Positions 1 through 6,579 of a stretch of DNA of 64,000 bases are shown here, one piece after another. The stretch is taken from the NCBI RefSeq assembly GCF_900107175.1, contig NZ_FNOZ01000021.1, positions 1 through 64,000 on the forward strand, in the 5' to 3' direction. Numbering within the stretch: position 1 is the stretch's first letter; each line of letters starts with the position of its first letter. The notes below the pieces were generated by a model, which was given only the letters and a program-made list of their open reading frames with translations, was not told the origin of the DNA and did no database searches. The translations under genes were made by a program, and so were the position numbers. The stretch comes from Modestobacter sp. DSM 44400. Its GTDB lineage: Bacteria > Actinomycetota > Actinomycetes > Mycobacteriales > Geodermatophilaceae.

Positions 1-466
1 GGCGGGGGACCGCCACCTCAACTTCCACGAGACCCGGGACAACCTCTGTAGCTGGTCCTGGACAAGCTGGTCAGAACGGCGTGTCGTCCGAGCCTTCAAA
101 CTGCGGGTCGTGGGTCCGATTCTTCTGGGCGCCCGGCGATGCGGCGACTCAGACATGCCGACCGGGCGGCGTTATGAGAGCGGCTTTACGTGCCACGCCG
201 ATCTCGCAGGGACGAGGGAGGTCATCGGCCGCGTGGTGCGGTCATCGGGCGGCTCCGAGGGCGAAAGCCCAGGTCCGGGCAGTCGTTCTGTCGACAAGCG
301 GGCATTCCGGGGAGTCGTCGCCGGCCCCACGGAAGGCTTGCACAACGATTAGGTGACGGGGGGTCCACGGCCCGTCCTGAGGGCCTCGGCCGCACCTGCG
401 ACGGCCCTAGCTTTCGGGCTGTCCGCGGTACTTCCCCGCCGCGACGGACACCGAAGGAGAGACCGC
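1..466. other. Left-edge stretch without a recognisable gene
   Basis: Several frames stay open here only because the DNA is GC-rich, and none of their translations resembles a family I know. The one notable piece is tRNA-like sequence near 99-135, listed separately. No good ribosome-binding site is seen before the one serving the small ORF at 467. A gene running in from the left edge cannot be excluded for the first 60-350 bases, since one forward frame has no stop until about 352. Confidence 0.4.
96..136 (+). other. Possible degenerate 3' end of a tRNA gene
   Basis: The stretch GTCGTGGGTCCGATT followed by CTGGGCGCCCG looks like a T arm plus acceptor strand of a tRNA, with a TCCGATT loop. 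Its conceptual translations (for example KLRVVG) are the kind that arise when tRNA 3' ends are translated. The 3' half of the T stem does not pair well, and no D or anticodon arm can be fitted upstream. It may be a remnant left by a tRNA-targeting integrative element, or chance. Confidence 0.25.
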
Positions 467-562
467 GTGCACCTGCCCGCGTCACTGCGCACCCACCCCG
501 CCCCGGACGCTGGACCGGTGGCGTCCGAGTTGCTCTCGCCCGTGTTCATGGGCCACGCGTGA
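467..562 (+). CDS. 31-residue ORF translationally coupled to the downstream gene
   Basis: This is a GTG-started ORF of 31 codons. An AAGGAGAG ribosome-binding site lies about 5 bases upstream, the best such site in the first 2 kb. Its TGA stop overlaps the ATG of the next gene (TGATG at 560-564), a typical arrangement for translational coupling. The product has no membrane segment and matches no family I recognise; it is proline- and alanine-rich with a short hydrophobic C-terminal stretch. It could be a leader ORF that controls translation of the next gene rather than a functional peptide. An upstream start in the same frame (353) has no ribosome-binding site. Confidence 0.45.
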   Translation: MHLPASLRTHPAPDAGPVASELLSPVFMGHA

Positions 563-1485
563 TGCTTCTCTGGCCGACCGTCTCGGCGCTCGGCTTCCTC
601 ATTCTCGCCGGGCTGGTGATCGCCCTGGGAACGAGCTCCACCGCCCGGTACGAGTTCGAGCGCAACCGCGCGCAGGGCCAACGGCAGCGGTTGTTCGTGC
701 CGGACCCGGACGGCGCGCTCGCCATCACCGCCGAGAGCACGGCGGCTCCGGCGGCCGGCGACCAGTCGCGGCCGCTGGGTGGGCCGGCCACTCCCGACCA
801 GTCAGCTCCCGGCGAGGCGGTCGCCGGGCACGCCCGCGAGCGGCAGGGGGCGTCCGGCAACGTCGCCACCCTGCCGCAGGCGCACCCGGCCGGTCAGCGC
901 GTCGACGGTCCGTCGGCGCCGGCCTGGTGGCTGGTGACCGAGGGCGACAACCGGGCGATCGCCGGCCCCTTCGCCGACCGGGTGGAGGCGGACTGGGCCG
1001 GTCTCGCCGGCACGGCGGGCGCGTCGGCGCACGCGGTGCACGGCGTGCGGCGCCCGGACGGTGGGGTGACGCGACGGCAGACACCCGAGGACCGGGCTTG
1101 GCTGACCGAGCTGGGCGATCAAATCGACCGGCTGCCCGAGGACTGGGACGAGGGGCTCACCGATGACGACCCGACGGCCACGCTCGTCGTCGAGGTGGCC
1201 ACGGCGCTCGTCGAGGCCGGCCTCCCGCTACATCACTGCGCCGGCGAGGGTGTGGCGGGCGGGGTCTGCCTCACCCCGGAGGCCGGGTGCGCCGGCGTCC
1301 TGATCAGCTGGCACCAGCACGACCGGATGAGTCACGACCAGGTGCGCGGTACCGGCATGGTCACCGCAGTTCAACGGACGATGAACGCCGCAGTCGCCGA
1401 GTGCCTGGAGCAGCTGGGCTTCCTGGTGGCGCCGTTCGACTCGTCGGGCTGCTCGCTGGTGATCGACGCCCGGACCTGGTGGTGA
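562..1485 (+). CDS. Membrane-anchored hypothetical protein
   Basis: The protein has 307 residues. Residues about 4-24 form one hydrophobic segment (VSALGFLILAGLVIALG), followed by a charged stretch, an Ala/Gly/Pro-rich linker to about residue 110, and a compact C-terminal domain ending in DARTWW. A segment with GPFADRVEADW resembles short modules that read 'display value, look up position' in actinobacterial proteins of unknown function; that is only a resemblance. The C-terminal part has four or five cysteines. I do not recognise the family. The ATG start is chosen because it overlaps the stop of the 31-codon ORF and begins right before the membrane segment. A strong hairpin follows the gene at 1515-1547. 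Confidence 0.6.
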   Translation: MLLWPTVSALGFLILAGLVIALGTSSTARYEFERNRAQGQRQRLFVPDPDGALAITAESTAAPAAGDQSRPLGGPATPDQSAPGEAVAGHARERQGASGNVATLPQAHPAGQRVDGPSAPAWWLVTEGDNRAIAGPFADRVEADWAGLAGTAGASAHAVHGVRRPDGGVTRRQTPEDRAWLTELGDQIDRLPEDWDEGLTDDDPTATLVVEVATALVEAGLPLHHCAGEGVAGGVCLTPEAGCAGVLISWHQHDRMSHDQVRGTGMVTAVQRTMNAAVAECLEQLGFLVAPFDSSGCSLVIDARTWW

Positions 1486-1514
1486 AGCGGCGGTCCGGGA
1501 GGTTCTGGTCGTGC

Positions 1515-1547
1515 CCGCTGCGTGCCCGTACGGCGGGCACGCAGCGG
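1515..1547 (+). terminator. Hairpin terminator after the membrane-anchored protein
   Basis: Two perfectly complementary 14-base arms (1515-1528 and 1534-1547) flank a 5-base TACGG loop, starting 30 bases after the stop codon at 1485. There is no T-run, as is usual for terminators in GC-rich actinobacteria. Confidence 0.7.
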
Positions 1548-1883
1548 CGATCGACGGTAGAGCGCGGTGACTCGGTAGCGCGCCTGAACAGCGCGAACGC
1601 ACTTCCGCCCTAATCAGTAGTACGTGGGGATCGAACTTGAAAACCGTATGGCTCACCGCCAGGCCCGGCGCTCGGGGGTGCCGGCGCCAGTCGACATCGC
1701 CAGCGTGGCCGGCCCGGTCGCCCATGCTGAGCGTCCGCCTGCAGTTGCGCCGCCGCCGGCGTGACCTAGTCATGACCTAACGGGCGGAAAACTGGGGTCA
1801 TGAGGGGGGAAATGCGGTCATCCAGGGGGTGCGAAACGGCCCTCACTGGCGGCCTGATTGCCGCGCTGACCTGCGGTTTTGCG
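1548..1883. other. Intergenic region with a cluster of TGACC/GGTCA half-sites
   Basis: No gene is supported here. At 1762-1767 and 1774-1779 TGACCT is repeated directly. An 8-base inverted repeat, TCATGACC (1770-1777) and GGTCATGA (1796-1803), follows, and another GGTCAT lies near 1815. This looks like an operator cluster, but no start codon lies close enough to name its target. A TTCGATCCCCAC-like stretch on the minus strand near 1625-1640 faintly recalls a tRNA T arm. Confidence 0.35.
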
Positions 1884-1957
1884 TGGAGCGGGTGACGAGA
1901 ATCGAACTCGCACTGTCAGCTTGGGAAGCTGATGTTCTACCATTGAACTACACCCGC
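1884..1957 (-). tRNA. tRNA-Gly (anticodon CCC)
   Basis: Read on the minus strand, the acceptor strands GCGGGTG (1957-1951) and CACCCGC pair fully, and the T arm contains GTTCGATTC. The anticodon arm TCAGC/GCTGA closes a seven-base loop TTCCCAA, giving anticodon CCC, which reads GGG glycine codons. The discriminator is T, and CCA is encoded in the gene (TGG at 1884-1886 on the plus strand). It stands alone, divergent from dcd. Confidence 0.95.
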
Positions 1958-2069
1958 GACGGGCCCCTCGGCCCTCGCCGGACAGCCTAGCAAGGCCCTC
2001 TTCCGTGGTCCGGACCCACTCGGCGAGCTCCTCCGGACGGGCAGGCCCAGGGTCGCGCAGGCTCCTCCC

Positions 2070-2075
2070 TAGACT
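2070..2075 (+). promoter_or_regulatory. -10 box of dcd (leaderless)
   Basis: TAGACT ends 7 bases before the dcd ATG, and there is no Shine-Dalgarno sequence between them. Transcription would begin at or within a base of the start codon. The -35 region is not recognisable. Confidence 0.5.
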
Positions 2076-2082
2076 CCGCGCC

Positions 2083-2676
2083 ATGCTGCTGTCCGACCGT
2101 GACATCCGCGCCGCGCTGGACTCCGGCCGGCTGGGCATCGACCCCTTCGACGCCGCGATGGTGCAGCCCTCCAGCATCGACGTGCGGCTGGACCGCTTCT
2201 TCCGGGTCTTCAACAACGCGCGCTACACCCACATCGACCCGGCGCTGCAGCAGGACGACCTGACCACGCTGGTCGAGCCGGCCGCGGAGGAGCCGTTCGT
2301 GCTCCACCCGGGGGAGTTCGTGCTCGGCTCGACACTCGAGGTCGTGCGCGTCCCCGACGACCTGGCGGCAAGGCTCGAAGGCAAATCGAGTTTGGGCCGC
2401 CTCGGGCTGCTGACCCACTCCACGGCCGGCTTCGTCGACCCCGGTTTCTCCGGACACATCACCCTCGAGCTGTCCAATGTGGCGAACCTGCCGATCACGC
2501 TGTGGCCGGGGATGAAGATCGGCCAGCTGTGCCTGTTCCAGCTCAGCTCGCCGGCCGAGCACCCCTACGGCTCGGCGGTCTACGGGTCGCGCTACCAGGA
2601 CCAACGAGGTCCGACGCCGTCCCGGTCCTTCCGGAACTTCACCCGCGCCGACACCCGGGCGGCCCCGCCGACCTGA
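2083..2676 (+). CDS. dcd: dCTP deaminase (possibly bifunctional with dUTPase)
   Basis: This enzyme deaminates dCTP to dUTP in the cytosol, feeding dTMP synthesis. Mycobacterial homologues also hydrolyse dUTP to dUMP, and this protein may do the same, but I cannot tell from sequence alone. The 197 residues match the family length. They begin [12 protein letters not shown] and contain QPSSIDVRL, the catalytic-region motif [12 protein letters not shown], then [12 protein letters not shown] and the C-terminal tail [15 protein letters not shown]. The ATG at 2083 fits the family N-terminus exactly and follows a -10 box with leaderless spacing. It is transcribed divergently from tRNA-Gly and is followed by a methyltransferase on the same strand 56 bases away. 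Confidence 0.97.
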   Translation: MLLSDRDIRAALDSGRLGIDPFDAAMVQPSSIDVRLDRFFRVFNNARYTHIDPALQQDDLTTLVEPAAEEPFVLHPGEFVLGSTLEVVRVPDDLAARLEGKSSLGRLGLLTHSTAGFVDPGFSGHITLELSNVANLPITLWPGMKIGQLCLFQLSSPAEHPYGSAVYGSRYQDQRGPTPSRSFRNFTRADTRAAPPT

Positions 2677-2732
2677 GCGGTCCGCGCGCGCAGCGCCGGA
2701 TGACGGGGCACCCCGCGGGGTAGGGCGGTGCC

Positions 2733-3509
2733 ATGGATTACCGGGGAACGTCAGTCGCCGCGCCGTCGCGGCCCGCTCCCGAGCTCGACACGGTCGGCGC
2801 CTTCGACTGCGCGGAGGAGTCCGCGCACTACGCGTTCTCCGTGCAGCTGCTGCTGAGCCAGTACGCCGCCGTCGTCCCCTGGCGGGCCGAGGGCGTCGGC
2901 GAGCTCGGCAGCGGCGACGCCCGGGCCGTCGGCCAGGTCGTGCGCACCATGCCGGGCCTGCGCGTCCACGGCACCGACATCAGCGCGACCTCGGTCGAGC
3001 GGGCCCGGGCGACGATCGACGAGCTGGGCGTGGCCGACCGGTACACCGTCGAGCTCGGTGACTTCTTCGAGTGGGCCGGCTCCGCCGCCGGTCGCCGGAT
3101 CTCCACGGTCATCGCCAACCCGCCCTACATCCCCGCTCCCGACGGCGACATCCTGATGCCCGAACTGTGGGGCGGAGTGCATGGCAACGACCTGGCCCTG
3201 CGCCTGCTCACGGTGGGCTTCGAGCACCTGCTCGTCGCCCTGCCCAGCTACTCCGACCCGGCCGAGATGCTCGAGACCGCCGCCGACCTCGGTTACCGGG
3301 TGGCCAACTTCCTGGCCATGGGCCTCGAGTTCGGCCGGTACAGCAATGAGCCCAAGGTCCGCGCCCACATCGAGCGGCTCGTCGCCGAGGGGCACGGCTG
3401 GGCCGGGGACGACGAGTACGTCGTCGCCATCGCCCTGCTCACCCAGTCCCCAGCGGTCGCCCGGGACCGGTCGGCGCAACTGCGCAGGGCCCTGCAGCTC
3501 CCCGGCTGA
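2733..3509 (+). CDS. SAM-dependent methyltransferase with an NPPY motif
   Basis: The protein has 258 residues. A Rossmann-type methyltransferase fold is indicated by GELGSGDARAVGQVV (motif I, about residues 56-70), an acidic residue in HGTDIS, and VIANPPYIPAP at about 127-137. NPPY is the catalytic motif of enzymes that methylate amide or amino nitrogens, such as HemK/PrmC and adenine methyltransferases. Motif I is slightly off consensus (GSGDA for GxGxG). The substrate cannot be deduced, and the context (downstream of dcd) gives no strong hint. No ribosome-binding site is obvious before the ATG; a TAGGGC box 6 bases upstream may mark a leaderless start. Confidence 0.75.
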   Translation: MDYRGTSVAAPSRPAPELDTVGAFDCAEESAHYAFSVQLLLSQYAAVVPWRAEGVGELGSGDARAVGQVVRTMPGLRVHGTDISATSVERARATIDELGVADRYTVELGDFFEWAGSAAGRRISTVIANPPYIPAPDGDILMPELWGGVHGNDLALRLLTVGFEHLLVALPSYSDPAEMLETAADLGYRVANFLAMGLEFGRYSNEPKVRAHIERLVAEGHGWAGDDEYVVAIALLTQSPAVARDRSAQLRRALQLPG

Positions 3510-3527
3510 GCGGGCCCCTATGGCCCG

Positions 3528-3618
3528 CCCAGGGCTTCCCTGAGCTTGCCGAAGGGATGCGGGACGGAGTCCTTCTACCGAGCCTGCGAAAGGCTCGGGG
3601 AGGCGGTCCTTCTTCAGG
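3528..3618. repeat. Dispersed intergenic repeat, family 1, copy 1
   Basis: About 90 bases in the gap between the convergent methyltransferase and MFS genes. Read forward it contains AGGGCTTCCCTGAGCTTG, GGGATGCGGGACGGAGTCC and CCGAGCCTGCGAAAGGCTC. The same order of motifs, on the opposite strand, occurs at 34601-34710. Inside each copy the GAAGGGATGCGGGA-type unit tends to repeat. It may work as a bidirectional terminator or be a REP-like element. Its right end runs into the last codons of the MFS gene. Confidence 0.65.
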
Positions 3619-4939
3619 CGTCCGGCCCCCGCCGGCCATGGGGCACCGTAACCGGGGGCTCGGCGCCGGCCACCTCGACGTCCGCACCGCGCTCCGGGTC
3701 CGCCGAGGCAGCCGTAGCCGCCAGGCCGGGCAGCTCGTCGTCCACGTACCGCTCGCGGCAGACGATCCAACCGGTGATCAACAGCAACACGACACCGACG
3801 TAGACGAGGACGAACATCCCGGTGTAGCCACCGGTCGCGCCGCGGAGGACGCCGACCAGCAGTGGCCCGACCGCGGCGAGCAGGTACCCGCCCCCCTGGG
3901 TCACCGTCGACAGCGCAGCCGTGGACTCCGGCGTCCGGGCGCGCAGCCCCATCAGCGTCAGCACCATGGAGAACGTGCCCAGGCCCAGGCCCAGCAGGGT
4001 GACCCACAACCACGTCGCGGTCAGCGGGGCGACCGCCAGCCCTGTCCAGCCGGCCAGGTAGCAGCAGATGAAGCCCACCAGCAGAGGGCGCTGCAGGCGC
4101 GACCGGACGGTCAGCGGCGGCACGGCGGCGTTCACCGGGATGGCGATGACCGCGTTGAGCCCGACCAGCAGTCCCGCGGCGGCTGCGGACATCCCCTGAT
4201 CGCGCAGGTACTGCGCCGTCCAGCCGATGATCACGTACGCCTGCATCGCCTGCAGGCCGAACATCAGCGTCATCGACCAGGTCAGCCGGCTGTGCACCAG
4301 CGCGCGCATCCGGACGGCGGTGTGCCGGCCGGCCGAGGCTCCGGGACGGGCCGGGACGGCCAGCCACGGCAGGACGGCGACCAGGGCGAGGACCGCCCAC
4401 ACGCCGAGCGCCCACCGCCACCCACCGTCACCGATGCGCGCGGCGATGGCCGCCGTCGCGCCGGAGGCCAATGTCCCGCCGATCGCCATCGCCGTGCCAT
4501 AGGCGCTGACGAGCAGCCCGGTCCGGCCCGGGAAGTACCGCTTGACCAGCCCGGGCAGCAGCACGTTCCCCAACGCTCCGCCCGCCATGGCCGCCACCGT
4601 GCCGAGGACGAAGAGCCAGAAGGAGCCCGCTGCCGCGCGACCGACCAGGCCGAGCGCCATCGCCAGCAACGCGGCGGCCAGCACGTGACCGTCCCGGAAA
4701 CGGGCGGCCAGCGGGGGCCCGGCGAACCCCAGCGCGGCGAAGCAGAGCACCGGCAGGGTGGTGATCACCCCGGCGGCCGCGGAGGAGACGCCGAGGCCGT
4801 GCTCGATCTCCTGCAGCACCGGCCCGACCGAGTTAACCGCCGTCCGGAGGTTCACCCCAGTCAGCAAGATGGCCGTGCCGACCAGGAGCAGTCCCTGCCG
4901 GGGCTTCGCGGACGGCGGGGCAGGGGCGGTGCGGGTCAC
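3614..4939 (-). CDS. MFS permease, CynX/NimT (cyanate/nitroimidazole carrier) type
   Basis: This is a 441-residue, roughly 12-helix carrier of the inner membrane. After a short cytoplasmic N-terminus come LLLVGTAILLTGVNLRTA and SVGPVLQEIEHGLGVSSA, the typical opening of the CynX/NimT subfamily. GTVAAMAGGALGNVLLPGLV and KRYFPGR follow, also hallmarks of this group. Substrates in the subfamily include cyanate and glyoxylate-like small anions, but no substrate can be assigned here. The GTG at 4939 is chosen because a GGGGG stretch lies just upstream and the membrane domain starts soon after. A longer reading to 5137 would overlap the DUF389 gene and is unlikely. Confidence 0.85.
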   Translation of the reverse strand: MTRTAPAPPSAKPRQGLLLVGTAILLTGVNLRTAVNSVGPVLQEIEHGLGVSSAAAGVITTLPVLCFAALGFAGPPLAARFRDGHVLAAALLAMALGLVGRAAAGSFWLFVLGTVAAMAGGALGNVLLPGLVKRYFPGRTGLLVSAYGTAMAIGGTLASGATAAIAARIGDGGWRWALGVWAVLALVAVLPWLAVPARPGASAGRHTAVRMRALVHSRLTWSMTLMFGLQAMQAYVIIGWTAQYLRDQGMSAAAAGLLVGLNAVIAIPVNAAVPPLTVRSRLQRPLLVGFICCYLAGWTGLAVAPLTATWLWVTLLGLGLGTFSMVLTLMGLRARTPESTAALSTVTQGGGYLLAAVGPLLVGVLRGATGGYTGMFVLVYVGVVLLLITGWIVCRERYVDDELPGLAATAASADPERGADVEVAGAEPPVTVPHGRRGPDA

Positions 4940-4994
4940 GACCCCCAATGGTCCTCCAAGGCCGGCGGCGCCCGGCCACCGGGCCGTCGGTGCG

Positions 4995-5960
4995 TCAGCT
5001 GCGGGCGTGCCCGACCCGCTGGACCCGCGGGGTGGCCCGCGGCACCCGGCGCCAGACGGCACGCTGCAGCGCCAGCGTGGCCAGCGCCGCCACGAGGATG
5101 CCGGCCAGGTTGATGCCCAGCTGAGTGGTCGCCTCACGGAAGTCGGTCCCCCCGCCCAGCGCGAGCGAGAGGGCCATCTCGCCGGCCGCCGGCACCGTGG
5201 TCACGGAGATGAACACGCCGACCAGCGCCCCTGACCGGGCTGAGGTGAGCGAGAGGACGCCGGCGATGCCGGCCAGCACGGCGACCAGCAACGACCAGCG
5301 GTCGGGCTGGGTGATGAAGGCAGTGGCCGGCCGGTCCTTGCCCAGGAGCTCGGGGCCGATCCACCCCAGGCCCCGGCCGAGCAGGGCGACGAGCGTGGCG
5401 AGGGCGATGGCCACCGCGAAGCCGACCAGCAGCGAGACCACCGCCTGACGGCCCACCCGTCCCCGCCGGTGGACGACGGCCACGGCCAGCGCGGCGAGCG
5501 GGCCGAACTCCGGGCCGAGCACCATCGCCCCGATCACCAGCGGCGCCGAGTCGTTGACGATGGCCACGGCGGCCAGCAGCGTCGCGATGGTGAGGAAGGC
5601 CAGGTAGGACACCGACAGGGCGGCGTCCGCGGCCGTCGTCCGCACCACCTGCTCCCAGACGACGGCGTCCGAGCCGTCGCCCGGTGCGCGGCGCTCCGCC
5701 TCCTCGGCGGGGCGGGATACCGCCGCGTCGACCGCCTCCATCGCGATGCCACCGTCCCGGTCGACGTGCAGTTCCCGCAGCCCGTCGATGAGCTGGTCGG
5801 CGGACTCGCGGGCGACGTCGACGAGGAACAGGTCGCCGGCCGGGCGGATCGAGCCGCCGGGGACGACGGCCAGGTGGGCGACCCCGGCGTCGCCGTCCAG
5901 CAGGTCGCGGACCGCGCGGGTGCGGTCGGGGGGCACGGTGACCCGAAGGTGGAGGAGCAC
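4995..5960 (-). CDS. DUF389 membrane protein
   Basis: The 321 residues comprise an N-terminal soluble domain of about 110 residues (starting LLHLRVTVPPDRTRAVRDLL), which looks ferredoxin-like, and a C-terminal block of about six membrane helices. The membrane part contains NDSAPLVIGAMVLGPEFGPL, the signature of the DUF389 (TIGR00341) family. The role of this family is not established; some members are found in phosphate- or stress-related settings. It begins 10 bases after the stop of the upstream anchored protein (5970), so the two are probably cotranscribed. The MFS gene follows on the same strand. Confidence 0.88.
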   Translation of the reverse strand: MLLHLRVTVPPDRTRAVRDLLDGDAGVAHLAVVPGGSIRPAGDLFLVDVARESADQLIDGLRELHVDRDGGIAMEAVDAAVSRPAEEAERRAPGDGSDAVVWEQVVRTTAADAALSVSYLAFLTIATLLAAVAIVNDSAPLVIGAMVLGPEFGPLAALAVAVVHRRGRVGRQAVVSLLVGFAVAIALATLVALLGRGLGWIGPELLGKDRPATAFITQPDRWSLLVAVLAGIAGVLSLTSARSGALVGVFISVTTVPAAGEMALSLALGGGTDFREATTQLGINLAGILVAALATLALQRAVWRRVPRATPRVQRVGHARS

Positions 5961-5969
5961 AACCGGTGG

Positions 5970-6530
5970 CTAGCGGGTGCCGCTGACGGTGACCGTCACC
6001 TCGGCGACCGGGCTGGTCGTGCCGTCGTCGGCGACGGCGAGCATGGCCAGCTGGTGCGGGCCGTCGCCAGCCGGTGCGGCGAGCAGCAGGGTGGGGCTCA
6101 GGCACTGTTGCAGCTCCAGCTGCGGGCCGGCCGGCGACTCGGTGTAGGCGACGGTGCTGCCGGCGTCGCCACGGACCGGCACGCCGTCCAGGGTCACGAC
6201 GTAGGGAACACCGTCGGGCCCGGTGAGGCGGAAGCGCAGCGCCTGCCCGGCCGTGACCGCACTGGTGGCCACCCCGATCGCGGGGGTGTCGCAGTCGGCC
6301 GTGAGCGGCACGTCCTCCGTGCCGCGGCTGCCCGCGAAGGCCAGCACCGCCAGGGCGACCGCGGCGAGGGCCAGCCACGTCCAGTGCCGGCCGCGGCGGA
6401 TGGGCGGCCGGTCGTCGGCCAGCACCCGCTCGTCGTTGATGTCGCGGGCGTAGTGCAGCTGGGTGCGCCGGTTGCCGGCCTTGAGCTCCGGGTCCTCGCG
6501 CCCCCGGACGCCGCCGAAGATGAAGCTCAT
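5970..6530 (-). CDS. Single-pass membrane protein of unknown function
   Basis: The 186-residue product starts MSFIFGGVRGRED, a conserved-looking N-terminus. It has a basic cytoplasmic segment to about residue 48 and one membrane helix at about 51-67 (WLALAAVALAVLAFAGS). An extracytoplasmic domain of some 115 residues follows, with two cysteines (TADCDTP, LQQCLSP) that could form a disulfide. The domain is rich in beta-prone repeats and may be Ig-like, but this is inference. It lies just upstream of the DUF389 gene and downstream of the Fe-S reductase on the same strand. Confidence 0.65.
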   Translation of the reverse strand: MSFIFGGVRGREDPELKAGNRRTQLHYARDINDERVLADDRPPIRRGRHWTWLALAAVALAVLAFAGSRGTEDVPLTADCDTPAIGVATSAVTAGQALRFRLTGPDGVPYVVTLDGVPVRGDAGSTVAYTESPAGPQLELQQCLSPTLLLAAPAGDGPHQLAMLAVADDGTTSPVAEVTVTVSGTR

Positions 6531-6579
6531 GTCGTCCAGTGTCCCTGCGGACCCCTGCAGGGGGGCAGGCAGTCCTTCA

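Noticed and set aside
1625-1640. tRNA T-arm-like stretch on the minus strand
   Set aside because: Only 12-14 bases resemble a T loop, the stem does not pair and no other arm can be folded.
4939-5137. N-terminal extension of the MFS carrier
   Set aside because: It overlaps the DUF389 gene, is Arg/Trp/Pro-rich and lacks a start site; the GTG at 4939 fits better.
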